Positions 24,294 through 32,611 are shown, numbered from the stretch's first letter. The stretch: 32,611 nt of DNA from Brevundimonas sp. AAP58 (GCF_001295975.1 NZ_LJHU01000044.1:1-32611); one strand, 5' to 3'. Numbers and translations: made by a program. The notes: generated by a model from the letters alone, not told the origin.

Positions 24294-25229
24294 TCAGCGG
24301 CCCGCCAGAAAGCCGTCCACCAAGTCGTCGAGTCGCTCGGGCTGGTCGGCCATGATGAAATGGCGCGATCCGTCCACCCGGACGACTGTCACCCCCGGAA
24401 GCGTTGAGTATTCCCGGGTCCACAAGGCCTCGGCCATCGCGGGCGGCGGGCCACCGTCAGCGTCGGTGGCGTAAACGGCGGTCACCGGCGTGGTCATGGC
24501 CGCGAGCCCGGGACGGGCGTCCGTGGTCATGACGTCATGAAAGGCTGCCGCCACCGCGCGGACGTCGCTGGCCAGGGTCCATTCCACCATCGCCTCACGG
24601 ATCGCCGGATCGCGGGCCATGCCGATGGCTGTCGCCTCGCCCTGACGCCGACGGGTGTCGGGGTCGGTGTTGGCGATCATGGCGGCGCGAGCCTGCTCCG
24701 CCATGGGTCTCACGCTCTCCACCGTGACCTGCGGGCCGTACAGGGCCGAGAAGAAGGGCAAGGCGTCGACGATCATGACGCGGCCAACGCGGTCGGGGTG
24801 GCGCTGGGCCAGCAGCAATCCCGACAGGCCGCCCATGGAGTGGCCGATGACGGCGGGTCGTTCCAGACCGGCGACCTCGATGTATCGCGCCAGCTCGGCC
24901 ACAGCGGGATCGACGAAGGGCCCGTCGCCGTGGATCCAGGGCTCGCCGGCGAAGCCCGCCAGCTGGACCAGATGCACCCGGTGCGTCGCCGACAGCCGGT
25001 TCGCCAGCGGCCGCCACACCTCGCGCGAGGAGGCCAGGCCCGGGATCAGGACGACGTCGGGGCCGGCCCCGACCACTTCGACCGACAGGCGGTCAGAGGT
25101 AAAGGCGGGCGCGGTCTGGGCCTCGGCGATGCTCGGCAATAGAGCAACTCCAAGAGGCGCAGCCGTCACGGCGGCGGCCAGGCACAGGGCGCGCAGGATC
25201 GCGCGCCCGGACGGGGCGGTGTTGAACAT
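24294..25229 (-). CDS. Exported alpha/beta hydrolase
   Basis: A 311-residue hydrolase with a long signal peptide (about 37 residues, ending SIAEA), so it probably acts in the periplasm. The oxyanion region LIPGLASSREVW, the nucleophile elbow GHSMGG (S131) and a C-terminal GSRHFIM histidine fit an esterase or lipase-like enzyme. Substrate unknown. ATG 25229 has AAGGA 7 bases upstream; a GTG at 25250 is less likely. A 20-bp element 16 bases before the ATG is almost identical to one before the regulator operon just upstream, pointing to shared control by the Xre protein. Confidence 0.88.
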   Translation of the reverse strand: MFNTAPSGRAILRALCLAAAVTAAPLGVALLPSIAEAQTAPAFTSDRLSVEVVGAGPDVVLIPGLASSREVWRPLANRLSATHRVHLVQLAGFAGEPWIHGDGPFVDPAVAELARYIEVAGLERPAVIGHSMGGLSGLLLAQRHPDRVGRVMIVDALPFFSALYGPQVTVESVRPMAEQARAAMIANTDPDTRRRQGEATAIGMARDPAIREAMVEWTLASDVRAVAAAFHDVMTTDARPGLAAMTTPVTAVYATDADGGPPPAMAEALWTREYSTLPGVTVVRVDGSRHFIMADQPERLDDLVDGFLAGR

Positions 25230-25245
25230 GATCGAGTCCTTTTTG

Positions 25246-25265
25246 GTCACGTTATCCTGACATTC
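25246..25265. promoter_or_regulatory. Candidate Xre operator before the alpha/beta hydrolase gene
   Basis: GTCACGTTATCCTGACATTC matches the site at 25882-25901 at 17 of 20 positions; only the three central bases differ. It overlaps a TGAC-N5-GTCA inverted repeat (25258-25270). It lies 16 bases before the hydrolase ATG; the other copy lies 18 bases before its ATG. Confidence 0.6.
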
Positions 25266-25267
25266 CG

Positions 25268-25465
25268 TCAGGCGTGAGGGTTGGTGAAGATCGCTTCCAC
25301 AGGCTCTCCGAAGACGGCCGAGATGCGATAGGCGAGGTCGAGGGAGGGGTCGTGCTTCTCGGTCTCCAGCGCATTCACGGCTTGGCGCGAGACCCCGATG
25401 GCGCGGCCCAGCTCCTCCTGGGTCCAGCCGCGCTGGGACCGAAGTTCCTTCATGCGATTCCTCAT
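25268..25465 (-). CDS. Small Xre-family transcriptional regulator
   Basis: A 65-residue protein consisting of one Cro/CI-type helix-turn-helix (KELRSQRGWTQEELGRAIGV, then SRQAVNALETEKHDPSLDLA) and a short tail (VFGEPVEAIFTNP), as in compact regulators paired with a membrane protein. The ATG at 25465 overlaps the stop of the membrane protein gene (ATGA); ATG 25453, with AGGA five bases upstream, is an alternative. It probably binds the repeated TGACATT sites in front of its operon and the alpha/beta hydrolase gene. Confidence 0.9.
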   Translation of the reverse strand: MRNRMKELRSQRGWTQEELGRAIGVSRQAVNALETEKHDPSLDLAYRISAVFGEPVEAIFTNPHA

Positions 25466-25863
25466 CGGCTGGTCCGGATGAGGGGGGTCACAAGGCCGTA
25501 GAGGCCCCAGAACAGGGCATAGACCAACCAGCCCGGCGCATGGGGCGCGTCGCCATAGCTCTCCATGAACCCCCATCCAGAGAAAAGGGCGAAGGCCAGT
25601 CCCGCCGCGACGATAAAGCGCTTGGCAGTCAGGGTGCGGACGAACTCGTCAGCTTCGGACATCAGGGCCAGCGTCGCCCAGATCTGGCCGGCGATCGGCG
25701 CGGCGACAGCGAGGCCGAGCACCAGTCCCGCCGGTGTGCCGATGATCTCGTCGAAGGCACCGAAGATGGCGGCGACGTTGATGGCTACATACCCGGCCAT
25801 GAAGGCCATCGTGCGGACGACGTATCGGCGATTGGCGCCGTCTGGGGAAGCGAGGCTGGACAT
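25462..25863 (-). CDS. Four-helix membrane protein paired with the Xre regulator
   Basis: A 133-residue inner-membrane protein with four hydrophobic segments (near TMAFMAGYVAINVAAIFGAF, GLVLGLAVAAPIAGQIW, RFIVAAGLAFALFSGWGF and GWLVYALFWGLYGLVTPLI). Function unknown. Such proteins are commonly encoded just before or after a compact Xre regulator and may modulate it or sense membrane state (inference). ATG 25863 has GGAG 8 bases upstream; the frame is open to 25899, but that stretch covers the candidate operator. It is the first gene of the operon. Confidence 0.8.
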   Translation of the reverse strand: MSSLASPDGANRRYVVRTMAFMAGYVAINVAAIFGAFDEIIGTPAGLVLGLAVAAPIAGQIWATLALMSEADEFVRTLTAKRFIVAAGLAFALFSGWGFMESYGDAPHAPGWLVYALFWGLYGLVTPLIRTSR

Positions 25864-25881
25864 GAAGCGGACTCCGTGTAA

Positions 25882-25927
25882 GTCACGTCTACCTGACATT
25901 CACAGAATGTAATGTCAACCTGACATT
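25882..25927. promoter_or_regulatory. Operator cluster of the membrane protein/Xre operon
   Basis: GTCACGTCTACCTGACATTC (25882-25901) is the near twin of 25246-25265. TGACATT (25894-25900) and AATGTCA (25911-25917) are inverted; ACCTGACATT recurs at 25918-25927, a direct repeat 27 bp from the first. On the minus strand, TTGACA inside this cluster forms a -35-like element with CAGGTA 17 nt later. The arrangement suits autoregulation and may also affect the divergent desaturase gene. Confidence 0.6.
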
Positions 25928-25959
25928 TTTGGCTGCTGTCGATTTCCAGACCCGCGCCC

Positions 25960-25967
25960 GCTAGACT
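25960..25967 (+). promoter_or_regulatory. Possible -10 element of the desaturase gene
   Basis: GCTAGACT lies 7 bases before the desaturase ATG and resembles the sigma-73 -10 box GCTANAWC. The -35 is unclear. The transcript would be leaderless or nearly so, which fits the absence of a Shine-Dalgarno. Confidence 0.35.
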
Positions 25968-25974
25968 GGCCGCC

Positions 25975-26922
25975 ATGCCCGCCGCCCCGCGTGTTTCGCC
26001 GTCAGAGTTGTTCTCGCCCGAGGCCTGGGCTCCGTTTCAGACGCGCTCGACCTGGCGAGGCCCGTTGCTGGTCCTGCACTGCTGGGGCGTGATCGCCGCC
26101 GCCGTCGCGGTCGGCGTCTGGCAGCCGATCCTGATTCCGCTCTGCGTCATGGTGATCGGCACCCGCCAGCTGGGTCTGGCCATCCTGATGCACGAGGCGG
26201 CGCACGGCGGGCTGGCCCGAAACCTGAAGCTCAACGATTTTCTCGGGCACTGGCTGTGCGCCGTGCCGATCGGCGCATCGCTGAGCGCTTATCGGCCCTA
26301 TCACCTGGCCCATCACCGCTTCGCCCAGCAGCCCGAGGATCCCGACCTTATGCTGTCTGCGCCCTTTCCGGTCAGTGGGGCCTCGCTCCGTCGCAAGATG
26401 ATCCGCGACCTGACCGGCCAGACCTTCTTCAAGCAGAGGGTGCTTCTGCCCCTGGCGGCACTGCGCGGGCGGGCGGCAACAGGCGACGACGCCCATGACT
26501 ACGACGCCGTCGTCACCGGCCGGTCAGTCGCCGCCTTCCTGATCTGGAACGCTGGCCTGCTGGCGCTGCTTGGCCTGATCGGCGTCTGGTGGGCCTTCTT
26601 CGTCCTGTGGCTGCTGCCGATGGCGACGTGGTTCCCGCTGGTGACGCGGCTGCGCAACATCGCCGAGCACGCCTGCGTCGAGGGCTCGGCCGACGATGCC
26701 TTCCGCGCGGCCCGCACCACGCGAGCCAGCTGGTGGGAGCGGGCCTTCATCGCCCCCTACTGGGTCAACTTCCACGCCGAGCATCACCTGTTCATGCACG
26801 TGCCATGCTGGAACCTGCCCCGGCTGCACCACGCTGTCAGCGCGACCGAGCCGGGGCGGCGCATGGAGGTGGCGAACGGCTATGTCGAGGTGCTGAGACA
26901 GGCCGCGTCCCGTCCGACCTGA
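25975..26922 (+). CDS. Membrane fatty acid desaturase
   Basis: A 315-residue inner-membrane di-iron enzyme of the fatty acid desaturase family. All three histidine boxes are present: H73-x3-H77 (LMHEAAHGG), H110-x2-HH (YHLAHHRF) and H267-x2-HH (FHAEHHLFMH). Four membrane helices fit the pattern. The exact substrate (acyl lipid, sphingoid base or other) is not determined by these motifs. It diverges from the Xre operon and shares its control region. Confidence 0.92.
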   Translation: MPAAPRVSPSELFSPEAWAPFQTRSTWRGPLLVLHCWGVIAAAVAVGVWQPILIPLCVMVIGTRQLGLAILMHEAAHGGLARNLKLNDFLGHWLCAVPIGASLSAYRPYHLAHHRFAQQPEDPDLMLSAPFPVSGASLRRKMIRDLTGQTFFKQRVLLPLAALRGRAATGDDAHDYDAVVTGRSVAAFLIWNAGLLALLGLIGVWWAFFVLWLLPMATWFPLVTRLRNIAEHACVEGSADDAFRAARTTRASWWERAFIAPYWVNFHAEHHLFMHVPCWNLPRLHHAVSATEPGRRMEVANGYVEVLRQAASRPT

Positions 26923-26926
26923 CACA

Positions 26927-26944
26927 ACGGCCCCCTGGGGCCGT
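26927..26944 (+). terminator. GC-rich hairpin after the desaturase gene
   Basis: ACGGCCCC (26927-26934) and GGGGCCGT (26937-26944) are perfect 8-bp inverted arms around a 2-nt centre, 4 bases past the desaturase stop. No U-tract follows, so termination would be imperfect. Confidence 0.5.
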
Positions 26945-27017
26945 CCAGGTCGGCCCCTTTGTCGCGGCTACGCCATGCCGCATTGCAGCGAGCAGGGGTC
27001 GGGCCGACACAGGGGCC

Positions 27018-28334
27018 ATGTCCCATGCCCCCATCAGCCGAGGCCTGCCTGTGCCGACCGGCCGCCTGTCGCGACTGGCGCGCTTCGGCGGGCTGGCGAC
27101 CGGCATCGCCGGCAATGCCCTGGCCGAGGGGGCGGTCCAGCTGGCCAGGGGCCGGCGGCCGACGATGGGCGACCTGTTGCTGACGCCCGCCAACGCCATC
27201 CGGGTGACCGAACAGCTGGCCCAGCTGCGCGGTGCGGCCATGAAGATCGGCCAGCTGATGTCGATGGACGCGGGCGACCTGTTGCCGCCCGAACTGTCGG
27301 ACATCCTGGCGCGGCTGCGTTCCGACGCCCGACCCATGCCGCCGGTCCAGCTGACCGCCGCCCTCAACCGTCGCTGGGGCCGGGGCTGGGAGGACCGCTT
27401 CCACCGCTTCGACATGACCCCGGTCGCCGCCGCCTCGATCGGCCAGGTCCACCGCGCCGTGACGCGCGACGGCCGCGACCTGGCGATCAAGGTCCAGTAT
27501 CCGGGCGTCCGGCGCAGCATCGACTCGGACGTCGACAACGTGGCGACCCTGCTGAAGGTCTCCGGCGTCCTGCCGCGCGAGATCGACCTTGCGCCCCTGC
27601 TGGCCGAGGCCAAGCGCCAGCTGCACGAAGAGGCTGACTATGCCCGGGAGGCCGAGCATCTGGCCCGCTTCGGCGCACTGTTGGCCGACGATCCGGACCA
27701 CCGCGTGCCGGGCCTCTGCGCCGAGCTGACCCGGCCCGACGTCCTGGCGATGGACTATGTGGAGGGCGGCCCGGTCGAGGCCATGAGCGGCGCGAGCCAG
27801 GCCGAGCGGGACCGCATCGCCACGGTCATGATCCGGCTGTTGCTGCGCGAGCTGTTCGACTTCGGCCTGATGCAGACCGACCCGAACTTCGCCAACTACC
27901 GCGTCGACGACGCCGGGCGTCTGGTGTTGCTGGACTTCGGGGCGACGCGCTCGATCCCGCCGGCGCTGGCCGAGGGCTACCGCGCTCTGATGCGCGCGGC
28001 CATGAACGACGACCGTCTGGCCGCGATCGAGGCGGCTGAGGCGATAGGCTTCTTCGACCATCGCGCGCGCGACCGGGACGCCGAGGGGCTGGAAGCCATG
28101 TTCGACCTCGCCCTGGCGCCGTTCCGGGGCCAGGGCCCCTTCGATTTCGGCGATACGGCCGTGGCCGCCCGGCTGCGCGACCGGGGCATGACCTTCGCCC
28201 AGGATCGCAGCGTCTGGCACGTGCCGCCCGTCGATACCCTGTTCGTGCAGAGAAAGCTCGGCGGCGTCTATCTGCTGGCCAGCCGACTGAAAGCGCGCGT
28301 CGAGGTGCGCCGGCTGCTGGAACCCTGGCTCTAG
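27018..28334 (+). CDS. ABC1/AarF/UbiB-family atypical kinase
   Basis: A 438-residue protein of the UbiB/COQ8 group, whose members support ubiquinone synthesis through ATPase activity. The signature KxGQ is present as K76-IGQ79, the alanine-rich nucleotide loop reads AAASIGQVH (137-145), the ATP-binding lysine is K158 (LAIKVQYPG), and DPNFANY and LLDFGATR hold the metal-binding residues. No clear C-terminal membrane anchor is seen, unlike classic UbiB, so it may be a paralogue of the proteobacterial enzyme. ATG 27018 is chosen because the family domain starts soon after. The open frame upstream to 26589 covers the desaturase gene and is rejected. Confidence 0.92.
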   Translation: MSHAPISRGLPVPTGRLSRLARFGGLATGIAGNALAEGAVQLARGRRPTMGDLLLTPANAIRVTEQLAQLRGAAMKIGQLMSMDAGDLLPPELSDILARLRSDARPMPPVQLTAALNRRWGRGWEDRFHRFDMTPVAAASIGQVHRAVTRDGRDLAIKVQYPGVRRSIDSDVDNVATLLKVSGVLPREIDLAPLLAEAKRQLHEEADYAREAEHLARFGALLADDPDHRVPGLCAELTRPDVLAMDYVEGGPVEAMSGASQAERDRIATVMIRLLLRELFDFGLMQTDPNFANYRVDDAGRLVLLDFGATRSIPPALAEGYRALMRAAMNDDRLAAIEAAEAIGFFDHRARDRDAEGLEAMFDLALAPFRGQGPFDFGDTAVAARLRDRGMTFAQDRSVWHVPPVDTLFVQRKLGGVYLLASRLKARVEVRRLLEPWL

Positions 28335-28351
28335 GAAGGCGGCGTCCTTCC
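28334..28351 (+). terminator. Short hairpin at the UbiB-family gene end
   Basis: GGAAGG (28334-28339) and CCTTCC (28346-28351) are 6-bp inverted arms that start on the last base of the stop codon. There is no U-tract, so function as a terminator is only possible. Confidence 0.3.
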
Positions 28352-28469
28352 GGGACCGTCAGATCGTCACTGCCGGCCGCTCAACTCCGCTGCGACCGAA
28401 TCTGACGTGTCCACGTGCCAGAGTGCGCCCCATGTAGAACCGCCGCGTCCGTGCGCCCTGAACCGCTGA

Positions 28470-28508
28470 AAAGTGCACAATGTGCACTCAAAAAAAGGGG
28501 TGCACTTT
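28470..28508. promoter_or_regulatory. Cluster of three GTGCAC sites
   Basis: GTGCAC occurs at 28473, 28482 and 28500, spaced 9 and 18 bp. AGTGCAC-AAT-GTGCACT (28472-28488) is a perfect dyad, and AAAGTGCAC (28470) pairs with GTGCACTTT (28500). An A7 tract separates the sites. It lies 42 bases before the methyltransferase start. A regulator-binding site is likely; the 215-bp gap around it (28335-28549) holds no recognisable gene. Confidence 0.5.
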
Positions 28509-28549
28509 GACGGACCCGCTTCGGCGGACCTGGGAGCCAGACAGCCACC

Positions 28550-29200
28550 GTGCCCATCGCCGATCCCGCCGCCTTCATTCGGGCCAACACCCGGCCGCAA
28601 ACCGTGCCCCACGCGCCGGAAATCACCCTTTGGCTCGCAGACGAGGTGACGCCGATCTGGCGGCTGACCGAGGAGGAGCTGGGCGAACTGGGCCTGCCGC
28701 CGCCGTTCTGGGCCTTCGCCTGGGCGGGGGGACAGGCCCTTGCGCGATGGGTGCTGGACAATCCGGCGGACATCGCGGGCAAGACGGTGCTGGACTTCGC
28801 CGCCGGCTCCGGTCTCGTCGGGATCGCGGCGATGAAGGCGGGCGCGGCCCGTGTCCTGTGCTGCGATATCGATCCCTTCTGCGGAGCGGCCGTGGCCCTG
28901 AACGCCGAGGTGAACGGGGTGGAGATCGCCTTCACCGACGCGGACCTGCTCGATGCGCCGCCGCCCGAGGTCGATGTCATCTGCGCGGGCGACGTCTGCT
29001 ACGAACAGCCGATGGCCGCACGGGTGCTCGACTGGCTGGCGCGGGCGCGGGCGAACGGGACCCGCGTCCTGATCGGCGACCCGCACCGCACCTATTTTCC
29101 GCGAGAGGGGCTGGAGTTCCTGGCGGAGTATCGGGTGCCCACGACGCGCGAACTGGAGGATTTCGAGATCAAGCGGACCTCGGTCTGGGCTCTGCCATGA
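28550..29200 (+). CDS. Class I SAM-dependent methyltransferase (ETF-beta lysine methyltransferase-like)
   Basis: A 216-residue cytoplasmic methyltransferase. VLDFAAGSGLVGIAAMKAGA is the SAM-binding motif I, VLCCDIDPF provides the acidic residue that holds the ribose, and DVICAGDVCYE is motif IV. The sequence resembles the METTL20-type enzymes that methylate lysines of electron transfer flavoprotein beta; that identity is inferred. The start is GTG 28550, with GGAG about 13 bases upstream; no nearer start fits the family's N-terminus (DPAAFIRANTRP). A GTGCAC cluster precedes it. Confidence 0.85.
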   Translation: MPIADPAAFIRANTRPQTVPHAPEITLWLADEVTPIWRLTEEELGELGLPPPFWAFAWAGGQALARWVLDNPADIAGKTVLDFAAGSGLVGIAAMKAGAARVLCCDIDPFCGAAVALNAEVNGVEIAFTDADLLDAPPPEVDVICAGDVCYEQPMAARVLDWLARARANGTRVLIGDPHRTYFPREGLEFLAEYRVPTTRELEDFEIKRTSVWALP

Positions 29201-29270
29201 TGGGCTCGCATCCCTTCCCCTCCACCCGCGTTCCGGCATAGCTTCGACCGGGGCTTGGGGAGGATCGACG

Positions 29271-30122
29271 ATGCGGTGGCAGGGTGGACGCAGGGGCGGC
29301 GGCATCGAGGACCGGCGCGGCATGGGCGGCGGAGCCGTCGCCGGGGGCGGCATCGGCGTCGCGGTGCTCGCTCTGATCGGCTATTTCGTCTTCGGCATCG
29401 ACCCAGCGACCACGACCCAGATCGCCAGCCAGTTCGGCGCGGCGGGCGCGTCTCAGGAAGGCCGCCAGGGCACGCCGGAAGATCAGGCGGGCCTGTTCGT
29501 CGACGTGGTGGGTCGAAACATCAACGAGGTCTGGGCGACCAAGCTGGAAGGCTACCAGCCGCCCGCCAACATCGTGCTCTACGAACAGGGCACCAACACC
29601 GGCTGCGGCTACGGCCAGGCGGCCTTCGGGCCCTTCTATTGCCCGGCCGACCGGCAGGTCTATCTGGACCTCAGCTTCTGGCAGGAGATGGAGACGCGGC
29701 TGGGAGCCTCCGGCGCCGACTTCGCGCGCGCCTATGTCCTGGCCCACGAGATCGGCCACCACGTCCAGACCCTGACTGGCGCTTCGGAACAGGTCCAGCG
29801 CGCCCAGCAGGCGGCGCGGTCGGAAGGCGAGGCCAACCGCTATTCCGTGGCGCTGGAGCTTCAGGCCGACTGCTACGCCGGCGTCTGGGCGGCCAATGCG
29901 GCGGCGGTGTCGGGCGGCGAGGTGGCGCTGGAGCCGGGCGATCTGGAAGAGGGCCTGCGCACCGCCTCGGCCATCGGTGACGATGCCTTGCAGCGCAACT
30001 CCGGGCGCGGTGTGAACCCGGAGAGCTTCACCCACGGCTCGTCCGAGCAGCGGATGCAGTGGCTGCAGCGCGGCTATCAGTCCGGCGACCCGGCGGCGTG
30101 TGACACCTTCGCGGGCCTCTAG
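29271..30122 (+). CDS. Neutral zinc metallopeptidase (YpfJ family)
   Basis: A 283-residue membrane-anchored protein. The N-terminus ([17 protein letters not shown]) is the family hallmark, followed by a single hydrophobic segment around residues 21-43. The metalloprotease-like HEIGHH motif occurs in [13 protein letters not shown], and [12 protein letters not shown] supplies the downstream acidic site. The substrate is unknown; the zinc role is predicted by family. GGGGAGGA lies 6 bases before ATG 29271, a strong ribosome site. proB follows 40 bases downstream. Confidence 0.9.
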   Translation: MRWQGGRRGGGIEDRRGMGGGAVAGGGIGVAVLALIGYFVFGIDPATTTQIASQFGAAGASQEGRQGTPEDQAGLFVDVVGRNINEVWATKLEGYQPPANIVLYEQGTNTGCGYGQAAFGPFYCPADRQVYLDLSFWQEMETRLGASGADFARAYVLAHEIGHHVQTLTGASEQVQRAQQAARSEGEANRYSVALELQADCYAGVWAANAAAVSGGEVALEPGDLEEGLRTASAIGDDALQRNSGRGVNPESFTHGSSEQRMQWLQRGYQSGDPAACDTFAGL

Positions 30123-30162
30123 GCCGCTTGTTGCACCGCGAAAGAACCGTCACAGTCGGGCG

Positions 30163-31302
30163 GTGACCGCCTCTGCCTCCGCCGCCGAAGCCCTGAAATC
30201 CGCCCGCCGCGTCGTGGTGAAGGTCGGCTCGTCGCTGGTCGTGGAGGCCGACAGCCGGGGCCCGGCACTGGGCTGGATGGCATCTCTGGCCGAGGATATC
30301 GCGGCCCTCCGGTCCGGCGGGCGACAGATCATTCTGGTGTCGTCGGGAGCGGTGGCGCTGGGGCGCGGTCGGCTGGGGTTGGAGAAGAATGCCCGGCTGG
30401 ACGAGAAGCAGGCGGCGGCCGCCGTCGGGCAGTCGCTGTTGATGCAGGCGTGGGAACAGGCGCTGAGCCCGCGTGGCATGACCCCGGCGCAGGTTCTGCT
30501 GACGCGCGACGATACCGAGCGGCGTCGCCGCTGGCTGAACGCCCGGGCGACGATCGAGGCCCTGCTCAAGCTGTCGGCCGTTCCGGTCGTCAATGAGAAC
30601 GACACGGTCGCGACCGAGGAGATCCGCTATGGCGACAACGACCGGCTGGCGGCGCGGGCGGCCCAGCTGGCGCGGGCGGACCTGCTGATCCTGCTGTCGG
30701 ACGTGGATGGACTCTACACGGATGATCCCAGACGAAACGCGGCAGCAGAGCACCTGCCGGTGGTCGAGGCCCTGACGCCGGAGGTGCTGGCGATGGCTGG
30801 CGGGGCGAACGTCGAGGCCGACGTGGGCACGGGCGGCATGACGACCAAGCTGGAGGCGGCGCGGATCGCGCGCTCGGCCGGGTGTGCCACCCTGATCGTC
30901 TCGGGGCTGACGACGCGCCCCCTGGCGGCGGTCACGGCGGGGGCCAAGGCGACCCTGATCACGGCGCCCGCAACGCCCTTGCAGGCCTACAAGTCCTGGA
31001 TCGCAGGAAGTCTGGAGCCAGCGGGGGCGCTGACGGTCGACGGCGGCGCGGCCGAGGCGCTTGGGTCCGGTCGCAGCCTGCTGGCGTCCGGCGTGCGTCG
31101 GGTCGAGGGGCGCTTCGACCGGGGCGACAGCGTGCGGGTGACGGGCGAGGACGGCCGGACGCTGGGCGTGGGTCTCGCCGCCTATGCCGCGGACGAAATG
31201 GAGCGCATCCGGGGTCGCCACTCCGGAGAGATCGAGGCCATCGTCGGCTACAAGGGGCCGGGCGTGGCCATTCACCGCGACGACCTGGTGCTGACGTCAT
31301 GA
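30163..31302 (+). CDS. proB: Glutamate 5-kinase
   Basis: ProB phosphorylates L-glutamate to gamma-glutamyl phosphate, the first step of proline synthesis, and in the family it is inhibited by proline. The 379-residue product has an amino-acid kinase domain ([62 protein letters not shown]) and a C-terminal PUA domain of about 80 residues. GTG 30163 is chosen because the family domain begins near residue 15; an ATG at 30100 would overlap the metallopeptidase end. The stop overlaps the proA ATG (ATGA), implying coupled translation. Confidence 0.96.
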   Translation: MTASASAAEALKSARRVVVKVGSSLVVEADSRGPALGWMASLAEDIAALRSGGRQIILVSSGAVALGRGRLGLEKNARLDEKQAAAAVGQSLLMQAWEQALSPRGMTPAQVLLTRDDTERRRRWLNARATIEALLKLSAVPVVNENDTVATEEIRYGDNDRLAARAAQLARADLLILLSDVDGLYTDDPRRNAAAEHLPVVEALTPEVLAMAGGANVEADVGTGGMTTKLEAARIARSAGCATLIVSGLTTRPLAAVTAGAKATLITAPATPLQAYKSWIAGSLEPAGALTVDGGAAEALGSGRSLLASGVRRVEGRFDRGDSVRVTGEDGRTLGVGLAAYAADEMERIRGRHSGEIEAIVGYKGPGVAIHRDDLVLTS

Positions 31303-32558
31303 GCCTGGACGCGAGAATGCTGGAGATGGGCCGCCGGGCCCGTGGCGGGGCCGATGCCCTGCGCACCGCCACGGCCGCGACCCGGTCGGCGGCGCTATCG
31401 GCGATGGCCGGGGCGCTGCGGGATCGATCGGACGCCATTCTGTCGGCCAATGCGGCGGACGTGGAGCGGGCGCGGGCCAAGGGCGTGTCCGAGGCCCTGA
31501 TCGATCGTTTGGCGCTGACGCCGCAGCGCATCGCCTCCATGGCCGGCGCGGTCGAGGAGGTGGCGGCCTTTCCCGATCCTCTGGGCGCGACGACCGCGCG
31601 CTGGGCCCGGCCGAACGGGCTGGAGTTCCGCCGGGTGCGGACGCCGCTTGGCGTGCTGGCCATCATCTACGAGAGTCGACCGAACGTGACGGCGGACGCG
31701 GCCGCCTTGTGCATCCGCTCGGGCAATGCGGCGATCCTGCGCTCGGGTTCGGATTGTTTGGAGAGCGCGCTCGCCATCCACGTGGCGGTGGCCGAGGGGC
31801 TGACGGCGGCGGGCCTGCCGGGCGATGCGGTGCAGCTGGTCGATACGCCGGACCGGGCGGCGGTTGGCGCGCTTCTGACGGGGCTCGGCGGGACCATCGA
31901 CCTCCTGGTGCCGCGCGGCGGGCGCAGTCTGGTGGAGCGGGTTCAGGCCGAGGCGCGGGTGCCCGTGCTGGGCCATCTGGAGGGGATCAACCACACCTAT
32001 CTGCACGCCTCTGCTGACGTCGGCATGGCGGTCGAGGTGGTGTTGAACGCCAAGATGCGGCGGGTCTCCGTCTGCGGCGCGACCGAGACCCTTCTGGTCG
32101 ATCGCGAGGCGGCGGATCGCCTGCTGCCGCCGGTGGCCGAGGCCCTGATGGAGGCGGGGTGCGAACTGCGGGGCGACAAGGCGGCGCGGGCGCTCATCCC
32201 CGGCATGGGCGTGGCCGAGGAGGCCGACTGGTCGACCGAATACCTGGCGCCGATCCTGTCAGTGAAGGTCGTGGGGGGGCTGGACGAGGCGGTCGCCCAC
32301 ATCAACCGCTACGGTTCGGGCCACACCGAAGCCATCGTGGCCGAGGACGGCTATGCGGCGGCAGCGTTCCAGGCGGTGGTGGACGCCTCCATCGTACTGT
32401 GGAACGCCTCGACCCAGTTCGCCGACGGCGGCGAGTTCGGCTTCGGCGGCGAGATCGGCATCTCGACCTCGCGGCTGCATGCGCGCGGGCCGGTCGGGGC
32501 CGAGCAGCTGACCAGTTACAAGTATGTGGTGCGGGGAACGGGGCAGACACGGCCCTAA
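31299..32558 (+). CDS. proA: Gamma-glutamyl phosphate reductase
   Basis: ProA reduces gamma-glutamyl phosphate with NADPH to glutamate semialdehyde, which cyclises on the way to proline. The 419-residue protein has the aldehyde-dehydrogenase fold: [18 protein letters not shown], the RSG motifs, LVPRGG, the catalytic cysteine in [15 protein letters not shown], and [19 protein letters not shown] near the end. ATG 31299 overlaps the proB stop by four bases. A CCTCCCCC palindrome starts right after the stop codon and could end the transcript. Confidence 0.97.
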   Translation: MSLDARMLEMGRRARGGADALRTATAATRSAALSAMAGALRDRSDAILSANAADVERARAKGVSEALIDRLALTPQRIASMAGAVEEVAAFPDPLGATTARWARPNGLEFRRVRTPLGVLAIIYESRPNVTADAAALCIRSGNAAILRSGSDCLESALAIHVAVAEGLTAAGLPGDAVQLVDTPDRAAVGALLTGLGGTIDLLVPRGGRSLVERVQAEARVPVLGHLEGINHTYLHASADVGMAVEVVLNAKMRRVSVCGATETLLVDREAADRLLPPVAEALMEAGCELRGDKAARALIPGMGVAEEADWSTEYLAPILSVKVVGGLDEAVAHINRYGSGHTEAIVAEDGYAAAAFQAVVDASIVLWNASTQFADGGEFGFGGEIGISTSRLHARGPVGAEQLTSYKYVVRGTGQTRP

Positions 32559-32611
32559 ATCCTCCCCCGTTGGGGGAGGTGGATGCGGAGCGAAGCGCAG
32601 CAGACGGAGGG
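32559..32611. repeat. CCTCCCCC-type palindromic intergenic repeat, copy 3 (runs off the window)
   Basis: CCTCCCCC (32561-32568) and GGGGGAGG (32572-32579) are perfect 8-bp arms with a GTT loop, followed by a GCGGAGCGAAGCGCAGCA tail. It begins directly after the proA stop. The element resembles those at 1-54 and 8838-8876. Confidence 0.8.

Noticed and set aside
28472..28497. AGTGCAC dyad followed by an A tract as a rho-independent terminator
   Set aside because: The stem is only 7 bp with a 3-nt loop, the tract is A rather than T on the coding strand, and a third GTGCAC site nearby fits an operator better.
1..32611. tRNA, rRNA, CRISPR, insertion sequence or prophage
   Set aside because: No cloverleaf-like sequence, regularly spaced repeat array, transposase, integrase or phage gene was recognised by reading; a covariance-model search was not possible.

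Overview
The window is high-GC, densely packed bacterial chromosome. Its gene families (long-form HisG beside a YerC/TrpR-like regulator, the Anbu/ATP-grasp operon, homogentisate dioxygenase, a TonB-dependent receptor), its promoters resembling the Caulobacter sigma-73 type (TTGACGS-N10-14-GCTANAWC), and its CCTCCCCC palindromic repeats point to an alphaproteobacterium of the Caulobacterales, probably Brevundimonas-like. This placement is inference. No rRNA, tRNA, CRISPR array, insertion sequence or prophage was seen, and no gene-free stretch exceeds 300 bases.

Layout. 55-2589 (minus): a TrpR-like regulator, hisG and hisD form one operon with a clear dyad operator over its promoter. 2795-7331: a divergent four-gene module. 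On the minus strand are a secreted cupredoxin-like protein and a membrane HAMP/GGDEF-like/EAL protein. On the plus strand are a DUF3034 outer-membrane protein and a truncated haemoglobin with a signal peptide. 7424-11518 (plus): circularly permuted ATP-grasp, alpha-E protein, transglutaminase-like protease and the Anbu proteasome relative, a known but functionally unresolved operon. 11678-16040: LD-carboxypeptidase diverging from a Mur ligase, which overlaps a TonB-dependent receptor with no visible signal peptide; this looks like muropeptide recycling. 16084-18232: hmgA and a DUF1295 membrane enzyme.

18236-19473 (minus): a 26-residue membrane peptide, an SDR with YxxxR in place of YxxxK, and folB, all overlapping. 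19549-24283 (plus): arsC, Nudix hydrolase, YdcZ transporter, DUF417 protein, ubiA, a DUF3298-type lipoprotein and a secreted protein with three four-cysteine repeats. 24294-25863 (minus): a membrane protein and Xre regulator pair followed by an alpha/beta hydrolase; a near-identical 20-bp element precedes both the pair and the hydrolase. 25975-32558 (plus): fatty acid desaturase, UbiB/ABC1 kinase, protein methyltransferase, YpfJ-type zinc metallopeptidase, proB and proA.

The best candidates for poorly described biology are the secreted globin/cupredoxin/EAL module (2795-7331), the Anbu operon with its overlapping mini-ORF and Shine-Dalgarno-masking palindrome (7424-11518), the Xre regulon (25229-25930), and the dyad operator of the TrpR-like/his operon.
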